DNA from: UBA4719 sp035654835
GTDB lineage: Bacteria > Actinomycetota > Actinomycetes > Actinomycetales > Dermatophilaceae
DNA length: 15,526 nucleotides
Direction: 5' to 3'
Assembly: GCA_035654835.1 (NCBI GenBank)
Contig: DASRVZ010000228.1
Location: 1-15,526 of the forward strand
In this document: positions 1 to 6,919 of the stretch, one piece after another
How positions within the stretch are numbered: the stretch's first letter is position 1
Layout: every line of letters begins with the position of its first letter
Translations under genes and position numbers: made by a program
The notes under the pieces: generated by a model
What the model was told of the DNA's origin: nothing
Seen by the model: only the letters and a program-made list of their open reading frames with translations
The model's database searches: none

Positions 1-530
1 GCCTGATCGAAGCGGGACTGGACCCGCTGGCGACAATCAGCCCCGAAGGCAAGATCACCGACGTCAACGAGGCCATGTTTACAGTCACCGGCGTCTCCCG
101 CGAAGCACTCACCGGGACCGACTTCGACCAATACGTCACCGACCCGGACAAAGCCCACAAGGGCTACGAGCTAGCGTTCGAGCAGGGATCGCTCACCGAC
201 TATCCGCTAACCCTGCTTCACCAGGACGGCACACTGACCGACGTCTTGTTCAACGCCTCGGTCTACCGCGACTTCAACGGAACCGTGCTCGGCGTGCTGG
301 TCGTGGCACGAGACGCCTCCATGCTGCGCCATCAGCAGCAGCTCAGCGTGCAGCTGCAGGAGGCCCTCAATTCACGGGTCGTCATCGAACAGGCCAAAGG
401 GATCACCGCCCAGCAGCGTGCGGTCACGATCGATCAGGCCTACCAGCTCATCCGAACGCACGCCCGTAACAACCACGCCAGCTTGCGGGCGGTTGCCGAG
501 GCGATCGTAGAGGTAGGGCTTCAGGTCTGA
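1..530 (+). CDS. PAS-ANTAR domain regulator, 5' end missing
   Basis: This is the 3' part of a gene that begins before the window; the reading frame is open from base 3 and stops with TGA at 528-530. The first ~110 visible residues form a PAS domain: the segment LATISPEGKITDVNEA begins it, and a stretch ending in LGVLVVARDAS closes it. A short linker rich in Gln (RHQQQLSVQLQEAL) leads to a C-terminal ANTAR domain, recognisable from SRVVIEQAKGI and the later helix LRAVAEAIVEV. PAS domains sense small ligands, redox or light. ANTAR domains bind RNA and prevent transcription termination, so the protein is probably a signal-responsive antiterminator acting in the cytoplasm. An ATG at 75 exists but lies inside the PAS fold, so it is not the real start. 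Further N-terminal sensor domains (GAF or another PAS) could lie upstream and cannot be seen. The ligand and RNA targets are unknown. Confidence 0.9.
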   Translation, partial: LIEAGLDPLATISPEGKITDVNEAMFTVTGVSREALTGTDFDQYVTDPDKAHKGYELAFEQGSLTDYPLTLLHQDGTLTDVLFNASVYRDFNGTVLGVLVVARDASMLRHQQQLSVQLQEALNSRVVIEQAKGITAQQRAVTIDQAYQLIRTHARNNHASLRAVAEAIVEVGLQV

Positions 531-582
531 GCCCGGCGGCCATCTGGCCCTTCACCCGTAGCGATGTCGTTTCGCCGTTTGC

Positions 583-798
583 TCACCGCGGCCAGGATTG
601 GGCGCGAATGAACCGCTCCAGGCGTTGTCGAGCTTCGAGCATCAAGGACCCGGCCGCCCGATCCGGGGTGTCGTTTCGCCCCTCGTCAAGAACCGCCTGG
701 ACGATGTCGGCAACAAGGTCGGGCGCGACCTTCCCCTCCAGCTCGGCGGACAGGGTCGCGATCATGCCCGCCGACAGTTGTCGCCTGTCGCTTGTCAT
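583..798 (-). CDS. Small three-helix bundle dimerization-domain protein
   Basis: This gene encodes 71 residues. I chose the ATG at 798 because AAGGTG lies 4 bases upstream and the family similarity begins there. A longer reading from a GTG at 849 would add 17 residues with no family resemblance. The helical pattern (LSAELEGKVAPDLVADIVQA, then AAGSLMLEARQRLERFI) resembles the small actinobacterial proteins annotated as three-helix bundle dimerization domain. These have no defined biochemical role that I know of. There are no membrane segments or signal peptide. It converges on the PAS-ANTAR gene with 52 bases between the stops. The upstream gene on the same strand (the PhaB-like reductase) ends 264 bases away, so it is probably transcribed alone. 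Family assignment is by eye from a short sequence; that it is coding is fairly likely. Confidence 0.6.
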   Translation of the reverse strand: MTSDRRQLSAGMIATLSAELEGKVAPDLVADIVQAVLDEGRNDTPDRAAGSLMLEARQRLERFIRAQSWPR

Positions 799-1062
799 GG
801 GGCACCTTGCGTGCACCGGCCGGTGTGAGTCGCCAGAGGACGGCGCCACTCCCTACCCAAGGTGGTTGCAGGGGTCGTTGGACAGATGGGGCCGAGCCTT
901 CCGCACTTGGTGCGAAGGTGTTGCGGTGTTGGTGAGGTGGCTTGCATCTGTGGGCAACATGGCGAGTCCTCGGTAGGCAGGAGAGCAACGACGGAGAGCC
1001 TTCGCCCGTGTAGGCCCGGTCGATCGGGGCAGAACCGAACCGGCCAACGGACAAAGATCGGG

Positions 1063-1899
1063 TCACATGTCCAGGCCGCCGTTGACCCCCCAAACCTGTC
1101 CGGTGATGTAGGAGGCTGAGTCAGCGGCCAGGAAGTGGACGACGCGGGCCACCTCGCAGGGCTGGGCCAAGCGCTTCACCGGGATGGTGCTCTTGATCTT
1201 CTCGAGTACGTGTTCCGGCATCGCCGCGACCATCTCGGTGGCCACGAAGCCGGGTGTCACGGTGTTCACGGTGACTCCGATGCTGTCCTCGGTGAGCTTC
1301 CCGGCCCGGGCCAGCTGGAACGTCGCCTCGCGTGCCAGGGTCTTGGTGAGCCCGAACAGCCCCGACTTGGACGCCGCGTAGTTTGCCTGCCCTATGGCGC
1401 CGGTCTCGCCGATGATCGAGGAGACGTTGACGATACGGCCGGTACCACGTTCGACCATGTGTCTGAGCGCCGCCTGGGCGAGGAAGAAGGGGCCTGAGAG
1501 GTTGACCGCCAGCACTGAGTTCCAGTCGTCGTCGGTCATCTTGGCAACGGTCTTGTCCTTGGTGATCCCGGCGTTGTTCACCAGGATGTCAAGGCGCCCG
1601 TGCTGGTCGATCACCTCGGCGATCGTGCGCCGGCAGTCGTCCGCGATGGCCACGTCGCCTCGGTGAAGGCTCATCGTGGCGGCGCCTCTGGCTGCCTCCT
1701 TCAGGCGCACGAGGAACTCCTCAGCCCTGTTGGAGTTGCTGCTGTAACCAGCGGCCACGGATGCACCCTGGCTGGCCAGGCTGAGGCTGATCGCGGCTCC
1801 GATGCCACGGGTGCCGCCGGTCACGAACGCGACCCGGCCGTTCAGCTTGCCCCCAGGGCCTTCGGTACTCAGCTCGGGGTCCAAACGGTCCTCAATCAT
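1063..1899 (-). CDS. phaB: SDR oxidoreductase, acetoacetyl-CoA reductase (PhaB/FabG-like)
   Basis: This is a 278-aa short-chain dehydrogenase/reductase. The NADP(H)-binding motif TGGTRGIG is at residues 27-34, NNAG at 108-111, the structural Asn of the catalytic tetrad at 133, Ser160/161, and the YxxxK pair at Tyr174 and Lys178. A short insertion (LARAGKLTEDSIG) before VNTVTPGF is typical of the actinobacterial PhaB-like branch. The family reduces 3-oxoacyl-CoA or 3-oxoacyl-ACP with NADPH. In polyhydroxyalkanoate synthesis this makes (R)-3-hydroxybutyryl-CoA from acetoacetyl-CoA. The start ATG at 1899 is preceded by AAGGAG six bases upstream; a GTG at 1989 would add residues unlike any SDR. 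No phaA or phaC is in the window, so a FabG-type role in fatty acid synthesis cannot be excluded and the symbol is tentative. It stands alone, downstream of a long non-coding leader. Confidence 0.85.
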   Translation of the reverse strand: MIEDRLDPELSTEGPGGKLNGRVAFVTGGTRGIGAAISLSLASQGASVAAGYSSNSNRAEEFLVRLKEAARGAATMSLHRGDVAIADDCRRTIAEVIDQHGRLDILVNNAGITKDKTVAKMTDDDWNSVLAVNLSGPFFLAQAALRHMVERGTGRIVNVSSIIGETGAIGQANYAASKSGLFGLTKTLAREATFQLARAGKLTEDSIGVTVNTVTPGFVATEMVAAMPEHVLEKIKSTIPVKRLAQPCEVARVVHFLAADSASYITGQVWGVNGGLDM

Positions 1900-2284
1900 G
1901 CTGATCTCCTTCTCTTTGTTCGGTGTTGGTCTCCCGCAGGCAAGAGCCGGCCAGAGCCGACACCTTCTGATTGCCCAGGTCATCGGCACCTTCCGAGGTG
2001 CCCGGAAGCCCAGCTCGCGGGCAACGTCGGCTGCCCCTCACCAAGGGCGCCAAGAACCCGTCGCGGCCGTCGCCAAGACGTGCCGGAGCATGGTGTGGTC
2101 TGGTTTGTTCGTCGGCTGACCCATAGCGCCTGGTTTCGGTGGTCCTCAACACGAAGGACAGTGCCACCGAGGTTCGGGAGCAGCACCTGGAACAGGCCAC
2201 GCACCGAGATCTGGGGAGCGCAACTACCTTGGGACGCTATACCGAAATATGACGGATGTCACTTATTCCCCTGATGAACACGGC
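1900..2284. other. Long intergenic leader upstream of the PhaB-like gene
   Basis: This 385-base stretch lies between the stop of the 209-aa hypothetical gene and the reductase start, both on the minus strand. The short open frames inside it have no Shine-Dalgarno sequence or recognisable protein, so I read it as non-coding. It holds the reductase ribosome-binding site (AAGGAG, 1906-1911) and a perfect 7-bp hairpin at 1985-2002. A locally AT-richer patch at about 2227-2280 carries TATAGC on the minus strand, a weak candidate -10 element for the reductase; no convincing -35 accompanies it. Confidence 0.5.
1985..2002 (-). repeat. 7-bp inverted repeat in the PhaB-like gene leader
   Basis: GGCACCT at 1985-1991 is perfectly complementary to AGGTGCC at 1996-2002, with a 4-base loop. 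It lies 86 bases upstream of the reductase start. No T-run follows on the minus strand, so it does not look like an intrinsic terminator. It may be a leader-RNA hairpin or simply chance in GC-rich DNA. Confidence 0.4.
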
Positions 2285-2914
2285 TCACTGTTCCAAACGT
2301 TCCCGCATGTCGGCTGAACCGGGGCCAAGGAGCTGGAACGTCGAACTGTGAGCCTGGGAAAGGTCGGCGCCGGCGAAGAGCTGGATGGTGGGGAGCTTGC
2401 GTTGGGAACAGAAAGTCATGCTGTCCAGCGCCTTGCAGAACGTCATGAGGTGCATCGTCGTGGACTGCGAGGACGTGCACCACGTTCTGCCGTCCCATCG
2501 AGGGTCGGGGTTCTGCACCGTGACGGGGAGGCTGCGATACGCAAGGCTTGCACCCGGGTGCACCACCCAGTCTCCGCGCGACGGTATCTCTTGCGGCGGG
2601 GAGTTGAAGTCGCCCAGCAGCACGCTTTCGCTGCCATCGATGTCGAAGGTGCTGGCAAACGGAGGCAGGCCGCTGAAGTACACGTCGCAGCCGGTCTCAT
2701 TCGTCATCGTGCCCAACAGGGTCGCCGTCGAATCAAAGACCAGAATCTGCGATCGGGCCACCATCGCGCCGTTGCTGTCGGTAGCCCATCGCCTCTCCGC
2801 GCTGGACGTCGAGGCTTGAGGAGTGTCAACCGTCTGGAAGTCGTCAGTCCAGCCGTCACAATCTTGATGCCGCGACTGGCTGTCCCCGACCTGACACCAC
2901 CGAGGCTGATCCAC
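2285..2914 (-). CDS. Hypothetical protein, 209 aa, unrecognised
   Basis: I do not recognise this protein. The start is a GTG at 2914, chosen because a full consensus Shine-Dalgarno (AAAGGAGGT at 2923-2931) sits exactly 8 bases upstream, the best ribosome-binding site in the window. The product is 209 residues with six cysteines (7, 19, 76, 146, 160, 169), many Ser/Thr/Asp and few Lys. It has no signal peptide, no membrane segment and no clear enzyme motif. The N-terminal 50 residues are polar and probably disordered. The middle (about 52-135) has alternating hydrophobic stretches such as SQILVFDSTATLLG and SESVLLGDFNS, suggesting a beta-rich fold. Codon use, especially in the first third, is less GC-biased than in neighbouring genes, which could mean an orphan or transferred gene. 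It is transcribed away from the nickel-binding gene and could share its intergenic region for promoters. Confidence 0.65.
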   Translation of the reverse strand: MDQPRWCQVGDSQSRHQDCDGWTDDFQTVDTPQASTSSAERRWATDSNGAMVARSQILVFDSTATLLGTMTNETGCDVYFSGLPPFASTFDIDGSESVLLGDFNSPPQEIPSRGDWVVHPGASLAYRSLPVTVQNPDPRWDGRTWCTSSQSTTMHLMTFCKALDSMTFCSQRKLPTIQLFAGADLSQAHSSTFQLLGPGSADMRERLEQ

Positions 2915-2922
2915 GCTCTCTG

Positions 2923-2931
2923 ACCTCCTTT
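2923..2931 (-). promoter_or_regulatory. Consensus Shine-Dalgarno deciding a GTG start
   Basis: On the minus strand the sequence is AAAGGAGGT, followed by 8 bases and then GTG at 2914. This full match to the anti-Shine-Dalgarno consensus fixes the start of the unrecognised 209-aa gene and is the main argument that it is translated. Confidence 0.8.
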
Positions 2932-3127
2932 GATGGGGACTCTGCAGCGGTCAAACGCTAGGGCCGCCCTGATCCGCAGTCCACACAATCAGTGAGCTAT
3001 GACCGATCAACAGGCAACCATGACCGAATGGACTACTCGGGCAAACCGTCGATTGTTCGACACCCGGACTCAGGGCCTGCTTGCGGCAAGGGATGCTGCA
3101 GTGTCTCGGACGCGGTGACTACGCCTT

Positions 3128-3142
3128 TTGTGGGTTCCACAA
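3128..3142. repeat. Inverted repeat, candidate operator
   Basis: TTGTGG-GTT-CCACAA is a perfect 6-bp palindrome with a 3-base centre. It lies 76 bases upstream of the nickel-binding protein start and about 215 bases from the divergent gene. No T-run follows, so a terminator is unlikely. The size and symmetry suit a dimeric transcription factor, but I cannot name one, and it does not match the NikR or Nur consensus as I know them. Confidence 0.4.
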
Positions 3143-3218
3143 GCGTGCTCAACGGCCTTAGCGTCGGTCCTCGCCGTACCACCACGAGCACCCACATTTC
3201 AGCAAGGAGATGATTCAG

Positions 3219-3467
3219 ATGCCTGAGTTCATGGACGTCCACCGGGGAATGGTCGGTATCACCGCCGACGGTCTGAAGGAGGCCCACAACGCCGACCTCG
3301 CCATTCAGGACGAGGAGCAGGTCGACTTCAAGCAGGCTTGGGCGGATCCGGAAAGTGGCATCGTCTACTGCCTGTCCGAGGCACCCTCCGCCGATGCCGT
3401 TCAGCGCGTTCACGTGAAGGCCGGCCACCCTTACGACGAGATCCATGCCGTGCCGCTGAAGGTGTGA
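3219..3467 (+). CDS. SCO4226-family nickel-binding protein (DUF4242)
   Basis: This 82-aa protein starts MPEFMDVHRGM and contains the family hallmarks AHNADLAIQDEE, FKQAWADPESG and CLSEAPSADAVQRVH. It ends with AGHPYDEIHAVPL. It closely resembles Streptomyces coelicolor SCO4226, a small ferredoxin-like alpha/beta protein shown structurally to bind nickel. Histidines at 8, 23, 65, 70 and 76 and Cys51 are available for metal binding; which ones act as ligands is not evident here. I chose the ATG at 3219, 9 bases after AAGGAG; the ATG at 3210 overlaps that site and is too close. The physiological role (nickel storage, delivery or sensing) is unsettled. The gene converges on otsA with 19 bases between stops and no terminator visible. 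No nickel enzyme or transporter is in the window. Confidence 0.85.
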   Translation: MPEFMDVHRGMVGITADGLKEAHNADLAIQDEEQVDFKQAWADPESGIVYCLSEAPSADAVQRVHVKAGHPYDEIHAVPLKV

Positions 3468-3486
3468 CCCAGCGAATACGCCGCGG

Positions 3487-5019
3487 CTACCCCCCGCTCC
3501 GTTCCGACGCCCTGTCCGACGCCCTGAGGTTGGCCCTGTCAGCCCGCTCGGCCTCTCGCACCTCATCATCGCTCGCGCGCGTGCGCCGGTGCGGCTTCAA
3601 CGGCGCCGAAGCGAGCGAGTCGAGATAGAGGGAGGCCCAGCGCTGCACGTCGTTGTCGGCGACGCGCTTGCGCATCGTCTTCATCCGGCGGCGCCGGTCG
3701 TCCTCGGGGGCGGTGATCGCCCGCATGATCGTCAGCTTGACGCCCTCGATGTCGTGCGGGTTGCAGATGAAGGCCTGCTGCAGCTCGTGCCAGGCGCCGG
3801 TGAACTCGGAGAGCACCAAGGCTCCACCGAGGTCGTTGCGGCAGGCGACGTACTCCTTTGCTACAAGGTTCATCCCGTCACGAAGCGGCGTGACGAGCAT
3901 GACGTCCGCGGCCACGAACATCGCGGCCATCTCGTCCCGCGGATAGGACCGGCGCAGGTAGTGGATCGCGGTCGAGCCCAGGACGGAGTACTCGCCGTTG
4001 ATCCGCCCGACCGTGCGCTCGAGCTCGTCACGCAGGACGCGGTAGGCGTCCACACGCTCGCGGTTGGGCAAGGCCACCTGCATCAGCGTCACTGTGGGCG
4101 GGGACACGGCCTTGTCCCGCAGCAGCTCCTCATAGGCCTTCAGCCGGTGCCGGATCCCCTTGGTGTAGTCGAGCCGGTCGACGCCCAGCAGGAGGATCTC
4201 CGGATTGCCCAGGGACGCACGGATCTCGGCCGCGCGGGCGATGACCGCAGGGGTGCGCGCCAGGGCGCTGAGCCCCTGGAAGTCCACCGAGATCGGTATC
4301 GCGCTGGCCCGCACCGTCCGCCGCGCCGGGTCGTCGCCAGGGGGCGTGAAGGTCACCGTGTCGCCCTTGGTCGTCAAACCCAACAACCGACGGCAGACCC
4401 GCAGGAAGTTCTCGGCACCGGCGGTGCGCTGGAACCCCAGGAAGTCCGCGCCCAGCAGACCCTCGACCAGGGCCCGTCGCCACGGCAGCTGGGCGAACAG
4501 CTCGACCGGCGGGAACGGGATGTGGTTGAACCAGCCGATGCGGACATCGGGTCGCAGCGCCCGCAGCATCGCGGGAACCAGCTGGAGCTGGTAGTCGTGA
4601 ACCCACACCGTGGCACCCGGCGCGGCGACCTGCGCGATCGCCTGGGCGAAGCGGTGGTTGACCGTCCGGTAGGTGTTCCACCAGCTGCGGTGGAAGGACG
4701 CCGGGACGATCACGTCGTGGTAGATCGGCCACAGAGTCTCGTAGCTGAACCCCTCGTAGTACTCCAGGATCTCGGCGGCCGTCAGGCCCACCGGGTGAAG
4801 GTACAGCCCGTCCTCCCATAACGGCTCTGGAGCCGGGCCGGGGTTGCCAGCCCACCCCACCCACGCCGCGTTGCGGCCCGGTATGACCGACTCCATGGCC
4901 GACACCAGACCGCTCGAACTGCGTTGCCACGTGCCCTCACCGCTGGCATCGACGACACGCTCAACAGGCAGGCCATTTGCGGCCACCACCAGTTCGAACG
5001 TCGGTCCAGCAACGGTCAC
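3487..5019 (-). CDS. otsA: Trehalose-6-phosphate synthase (GT20) with variant N-terminal loop
   Basis: This 510-aa retaining glycosyltransferase would make trehalose-6-phosphate from a nucleotide-glucose and glucose-6-phosphate. Visible family motifs are YYEGFS (87-92), Trp97, VWVHDYQLQLVP (138-149, with Asp142), HIPFPP (166-171), GVDRLDYTKG (279-288, with Arg282 and Lys287 for the nucleotide-sugar), Arg320, and PLRDGMNLVAKEYVA (378-392, with Asp381 and Glu389). Oddly, the usual N-terminal VANRLPV reads AANGLPV: Gly16 replaces the Arg that contacts the glucose-6-phosphate phosphate in E. coli OtsA. The following GG reads SG (Ser36-Gly37), and FSN reads FSY (Tyr93). The C-terminal ~40 residues are charged and low in complexity, with repeated RASDRASE-like units. 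The start is a GTG at 5019 with AGGTGG 9 bases upstream. No otsB phosphatase lies beside it, which is unusual for actinobacteria. Activity is uncertain. Confidence 0.9.
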   Translation of the reverse strand: MTVAGPTFELVVAANGLPVERVVDASGEGTWQRSSSGLVSAMESVIPGRNAAWVGWAGNPGPAPEPLWEDGLYLHPVGLTAAEILEYYEGFSYETLWPIYHDVIVPASFHRSWWNTYRTVNHRFAQAIAQVAAPGATVWVHDYQLQLVPAMLRALRPDVRIGWFNHIPFPPVELFAQLPWRRALVEGLLGADFLGFQRTAGAENFLRVCRRLLGLTTKGDTVTFTPPGDDPARRTVRASAIPISVDFQGLSALARTPAVIARAAEIRASLGNPEILLLGVDRLDYTKGIRHRLKAYEELLRDKAVSPPTVTLMQVALPNRERVDAYRVLRDELERTVGRINGEYSVLGSTAIHYLRRSYPRDEMAAMFVAADVMLVTPLRDGMNLVAKEYVACRNDLGGALVLSEFTGAWHELQQAFICNPHDIEGVKLTIMRAITAPEDDRRRRMKTMRKRVADNDVQRWASLYLDSLASAPLKPHRRTRASDDEVREAERADRANLRASDRASERSGG

Positions 5020-5220
5020 GCGCCATCACCACCTGCGTCGTGGGTCTGGTCCAAGCCTACGGCGACCCGAGCTGGCAACAAAGAAGTCGTGTGAGCATCG
5101 TGGATGTCTCAACCCGTCCGCTACCCCGATCGCAACAGAGAAGGGGTGACCTTCGGCCCTGCCCCGGCCGGCCCGGACCATGCTCCGCTGAGCCTGTCGC
5201 TGGTGGATGGAGGTGGCCGG

Positions 5221-6358
5221 ATGACAGTTCAACGGCAAGGCTCAGCCCGCCCGGAGATGAGATCGCGCTACGCGTACGCCGACAACCTCAAAGTGGTCCT
5301 CGTCGTCGGCGTGATCGTGGCTCACGCGACGATGGCGTGGACCGGGGTCGGGACATGGGTCTTCGACGAACCACATCCGCGAACCGTTGCTGACCCTGGC
5401 CATCCTGTTGGAGGCGATCGGTGCGATGTTCGGGATGGCCCTGTTCTTCTTCATTGCCGGGGTATTCACCCCACGGTCGCTCGCGCGAAAGGGCCCTGGC
5501 CGATTCCTTGCAGATCGCCTCATCCGGCTCGGAGTCCCGATGGTGTTCTTCATCCTCGTGCTGAGTCCGATCGTCGAGTACGCCGACCCTGACAGCACGG
5601 GCTGGAACAAAGGATTCGCAGCCTTCGCCATACACATCTGGTGGCCACCCGTGCCTGGCCCAACCTGGTTCCTCGGCGTGCTCCTGCTCTTCTCTGGGGT
5701 GTATGCGGTGGTGCGCACGGTTTGGCCGCAACGCACAACCTCTCCGGCTCCGCCGAGCGCGTGGCAGCTGGTGACCGCCGCCACGGTGATCGCAGCTGCT
5801 TCATACGCAGTGCGGTTTGCGGTTCCCCTCGGGGAGGAACGCTGGCATCTTGCGCTGGGCCAGGCGCCCGCGTGGGTGGTCGGTTTCGCCCTTGGCGCTC
5901 TTGCGGCCGAGCGCGGGTGGCTCGACCCGCTCGAGCCATTGTCGGCACGCCGGGTCCGGGTCGCCGCATGGACGGCGCTGGCCGGGTGTGTTGTCGTGAT
6001 GGGGGTCGCCAGCGCGATGGGAACAGACATTGACGACTTCGGCGGCGGTGGCACGTGGCAGTCGCTCGTGATCTGTGTGCTCGAGGGAGTTCTCGTCGTG
6101 ACCATGTCGCTGTGGCTGGTCGACCTGTTCCGGCGGCGCCTGGACCACCAGAGTCGGCTGGCGCGTGAGATGAGCCGCGCAGCGTTCGCAGCGTTCGTGG
6201 TCCATCAGGTCGTCCTGGTGGGACTCGTCCTGGCGAGCCGTCAGGTGCCGTGGGCCCCCGAGGTCGAGTACGCCGTGGTCGGCCTGCTCGGCGTCGTCGG
6301 GTCGTTTGCCGTCGGTTCACTCCTGGTGCGTCTGCCTGGCGTGTCCCGCGTGGTGTGA
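5221..6358 (+). pseudogene. Acyltransferase-3 family membrane protein, frameshifted
   Basis: Two adjacent frames together encode one acyltransferase-3 family integral membrane protein of about 378 residues. The first frame starts at ATG 5221, four bases after GGAGGTGG, and reads through YADNLKVVLVVGVIVAHATM to TWVFDE at about 5370. The family similarity continues in the next frame from HIREPLL at 5372 (about IREPLLTLAILLEAIGAMFG) to the TGA at 6356-6358. The span is 1138 bases, one more than a multiple of three, so a single extra base near 5371 explains it. The histidine of AHATM in the first helix is the conserved family His. Roughly nine further hydrophobic helices follow. Such proteins transfer acyl groups to sugars or lipids at the cytoplasmic membrane; the substrate is unknown. 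Either the gene is broken or the base is a sequencing error. It diverges from otsA with 201 bases between starts. Confidence 0.85.
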
Positions 6359-6369
6359 ACGTCACGCAG

Positions 6370-6780
6370 TCAGCGCAACCGGCACCGCACGATCACGGCC
6401 CGTTTTGCCATGTCGTCGAGAGTGCCGTTGCCCAACGAAGCCTTGGCCCGCGGGAACCGCTTGAGATACTCCTCGAGCAGCGCCAAGACCACGTCCGGCT
6501 CATCTGCACCTCGGACGACCCGAGCCGTCATCTGCAGCCACTCACCCTGCACCAGGACGTCGATATCGCGTTCGCTGAGGAAGTTGCGCCACCAAGCCTT
6601 TGCCTCCGGGCGACCGACCAGGATCAACAGGTCGTCACCACTGCGCGCGTATTGCGTGGGGGTCGTGATCGTCCGACCCGACCGTCGACCCGTGTAGCGA
6701 ATCAGCCCCACCGGGCCCGACAGCAACCGGTGCGCGGGAGATCGCAACACCCCCGACACGAACACGTTACCTATCTTCAC
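6370..6780 (-). CDS. Nitroreductase-family deazaflavin-dependent (F420) oxidoreductase
   Basis: This is a protein of about 136 aa of the Ddn/FGD-like split-barrel family. Visible features are YTGRRSGR (29-36) followed by a strand ending TTPTQYARSGDDLLILVG, the KAWWRN segment (61-66), and a C-terminal helix EEYLKRFPRA. Members bind deazaflavin F420 and reduce quinones or nitro compounds, though many have not been tested. The start is uncertain. GTG at 6780 fits the family N-terminus (VKIGNVFVSGVLRSPAHRLL) but has no Shine-Dalgarno at normal spacing; GTG at 6765 is an alternative. A perfect AAAGGAGGT lies upstream at 6836-6844 but is followed only by an out-of-frame ATG opening a 22-codon leader. 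The gene converges on the broken acyltransferase (11 bases between stops) and diverges from the DUF1918 gene. Confidence 0.8.
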   Translation of the reverse strand: MKIGNVFVSGVLRSPAHRLLSGPVGLIRYTGRRSGRTITTPTQYARSGDDLLILVGRPEAKAWWRNFLSERDIDVLVQGEWLQMTARVVRGADEPDVVLALLEEYLKRFPRAKASLGNGTLDDMAKRAVIVRCRLR

Positions 6781-6835
6781 GCAACCAGAATTTCCGCTCC
6801 GGCGACCGGGAGCAAGGGTCGGTGTGACAGGGCAT
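6767..6835 (-). other. Possible 22-codon leader peptide before the F420-type gene
   Basis: ATG at 6835 directly follows AAAGGAGGT and opens a 22-codon frame that ends in TAA at 6767-6769. One base later comes GTG at 6765, in frame with the deazaflavin-dependent protein. Such an arrangement could couple translation. The Shine-Dalgarno touches the ATG, which is too close for efficient initiation, so this is only a suggestion. Confidence 0.2.
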
Positions 6836-6919
6836 ACCTCCTTTGGGCTCTTCCGGAATCCGCGGCGCAGGCGCATGCTCGAAATAGCGGAAATCGCATC
6901 ACCAGCAAGGGAGGACGTC

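Larger units (their letters stand above)
2915..3218. other. Divergent intergenic region between the 209-aa gene and the nickel-binding gene
   Basis: This 304-base region separates two divergently transcribed genes and should hold both promoters. It contains the strong Shine-Dalgarno of the leftward gene, the AAGGAG of the rightward gene (3204-3209) and a perfect 6-bp inverted repeat at 3128-3142. I see no convincing coding frame in it and no clear -35/-10 pair. Confidence 0.5.

Noticed and set aside
897..918. Imperfect hairpin between the small three-helix gene and the PhaB-like gene as a terminator.
   Set aside because: The stem has a bulge and no T-run follows on either strand.
1985..2002. 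Hairpin in the PhaB-like leader as an ANTAR target.
   Set aside because: ANTAR targets are paired hairpins with six-base loops carrying A at position 1 and G at position 4; here the loop has four bases and there is no partner hairpin.
2592..2618. LLGDFNS in the unknown 209-aa protein resembles the GDFN motif of endonuclease/exonuclease/phosphatase enzymes.
   Set aside because: None of the other family motifs (metal-binding Glu, catalytic His pair) is present in the right order, so the match is likely chance.
2348..2923. Long rightward open frame opposite the 209-aa gene.
   Set aside because: It has no ribosome-binding site and an Arg/His/Val-rich composition typical of the antisense of GC-rich genes; the leftward frame has a consensus Shine-Dalgarno.
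2992..3213. Small rightward frame just before the nickel-binding gene.
   Set aside because: It has no ribosome-binding site, no family resemblance, and it overlaps the likely promoter and palindrome region.
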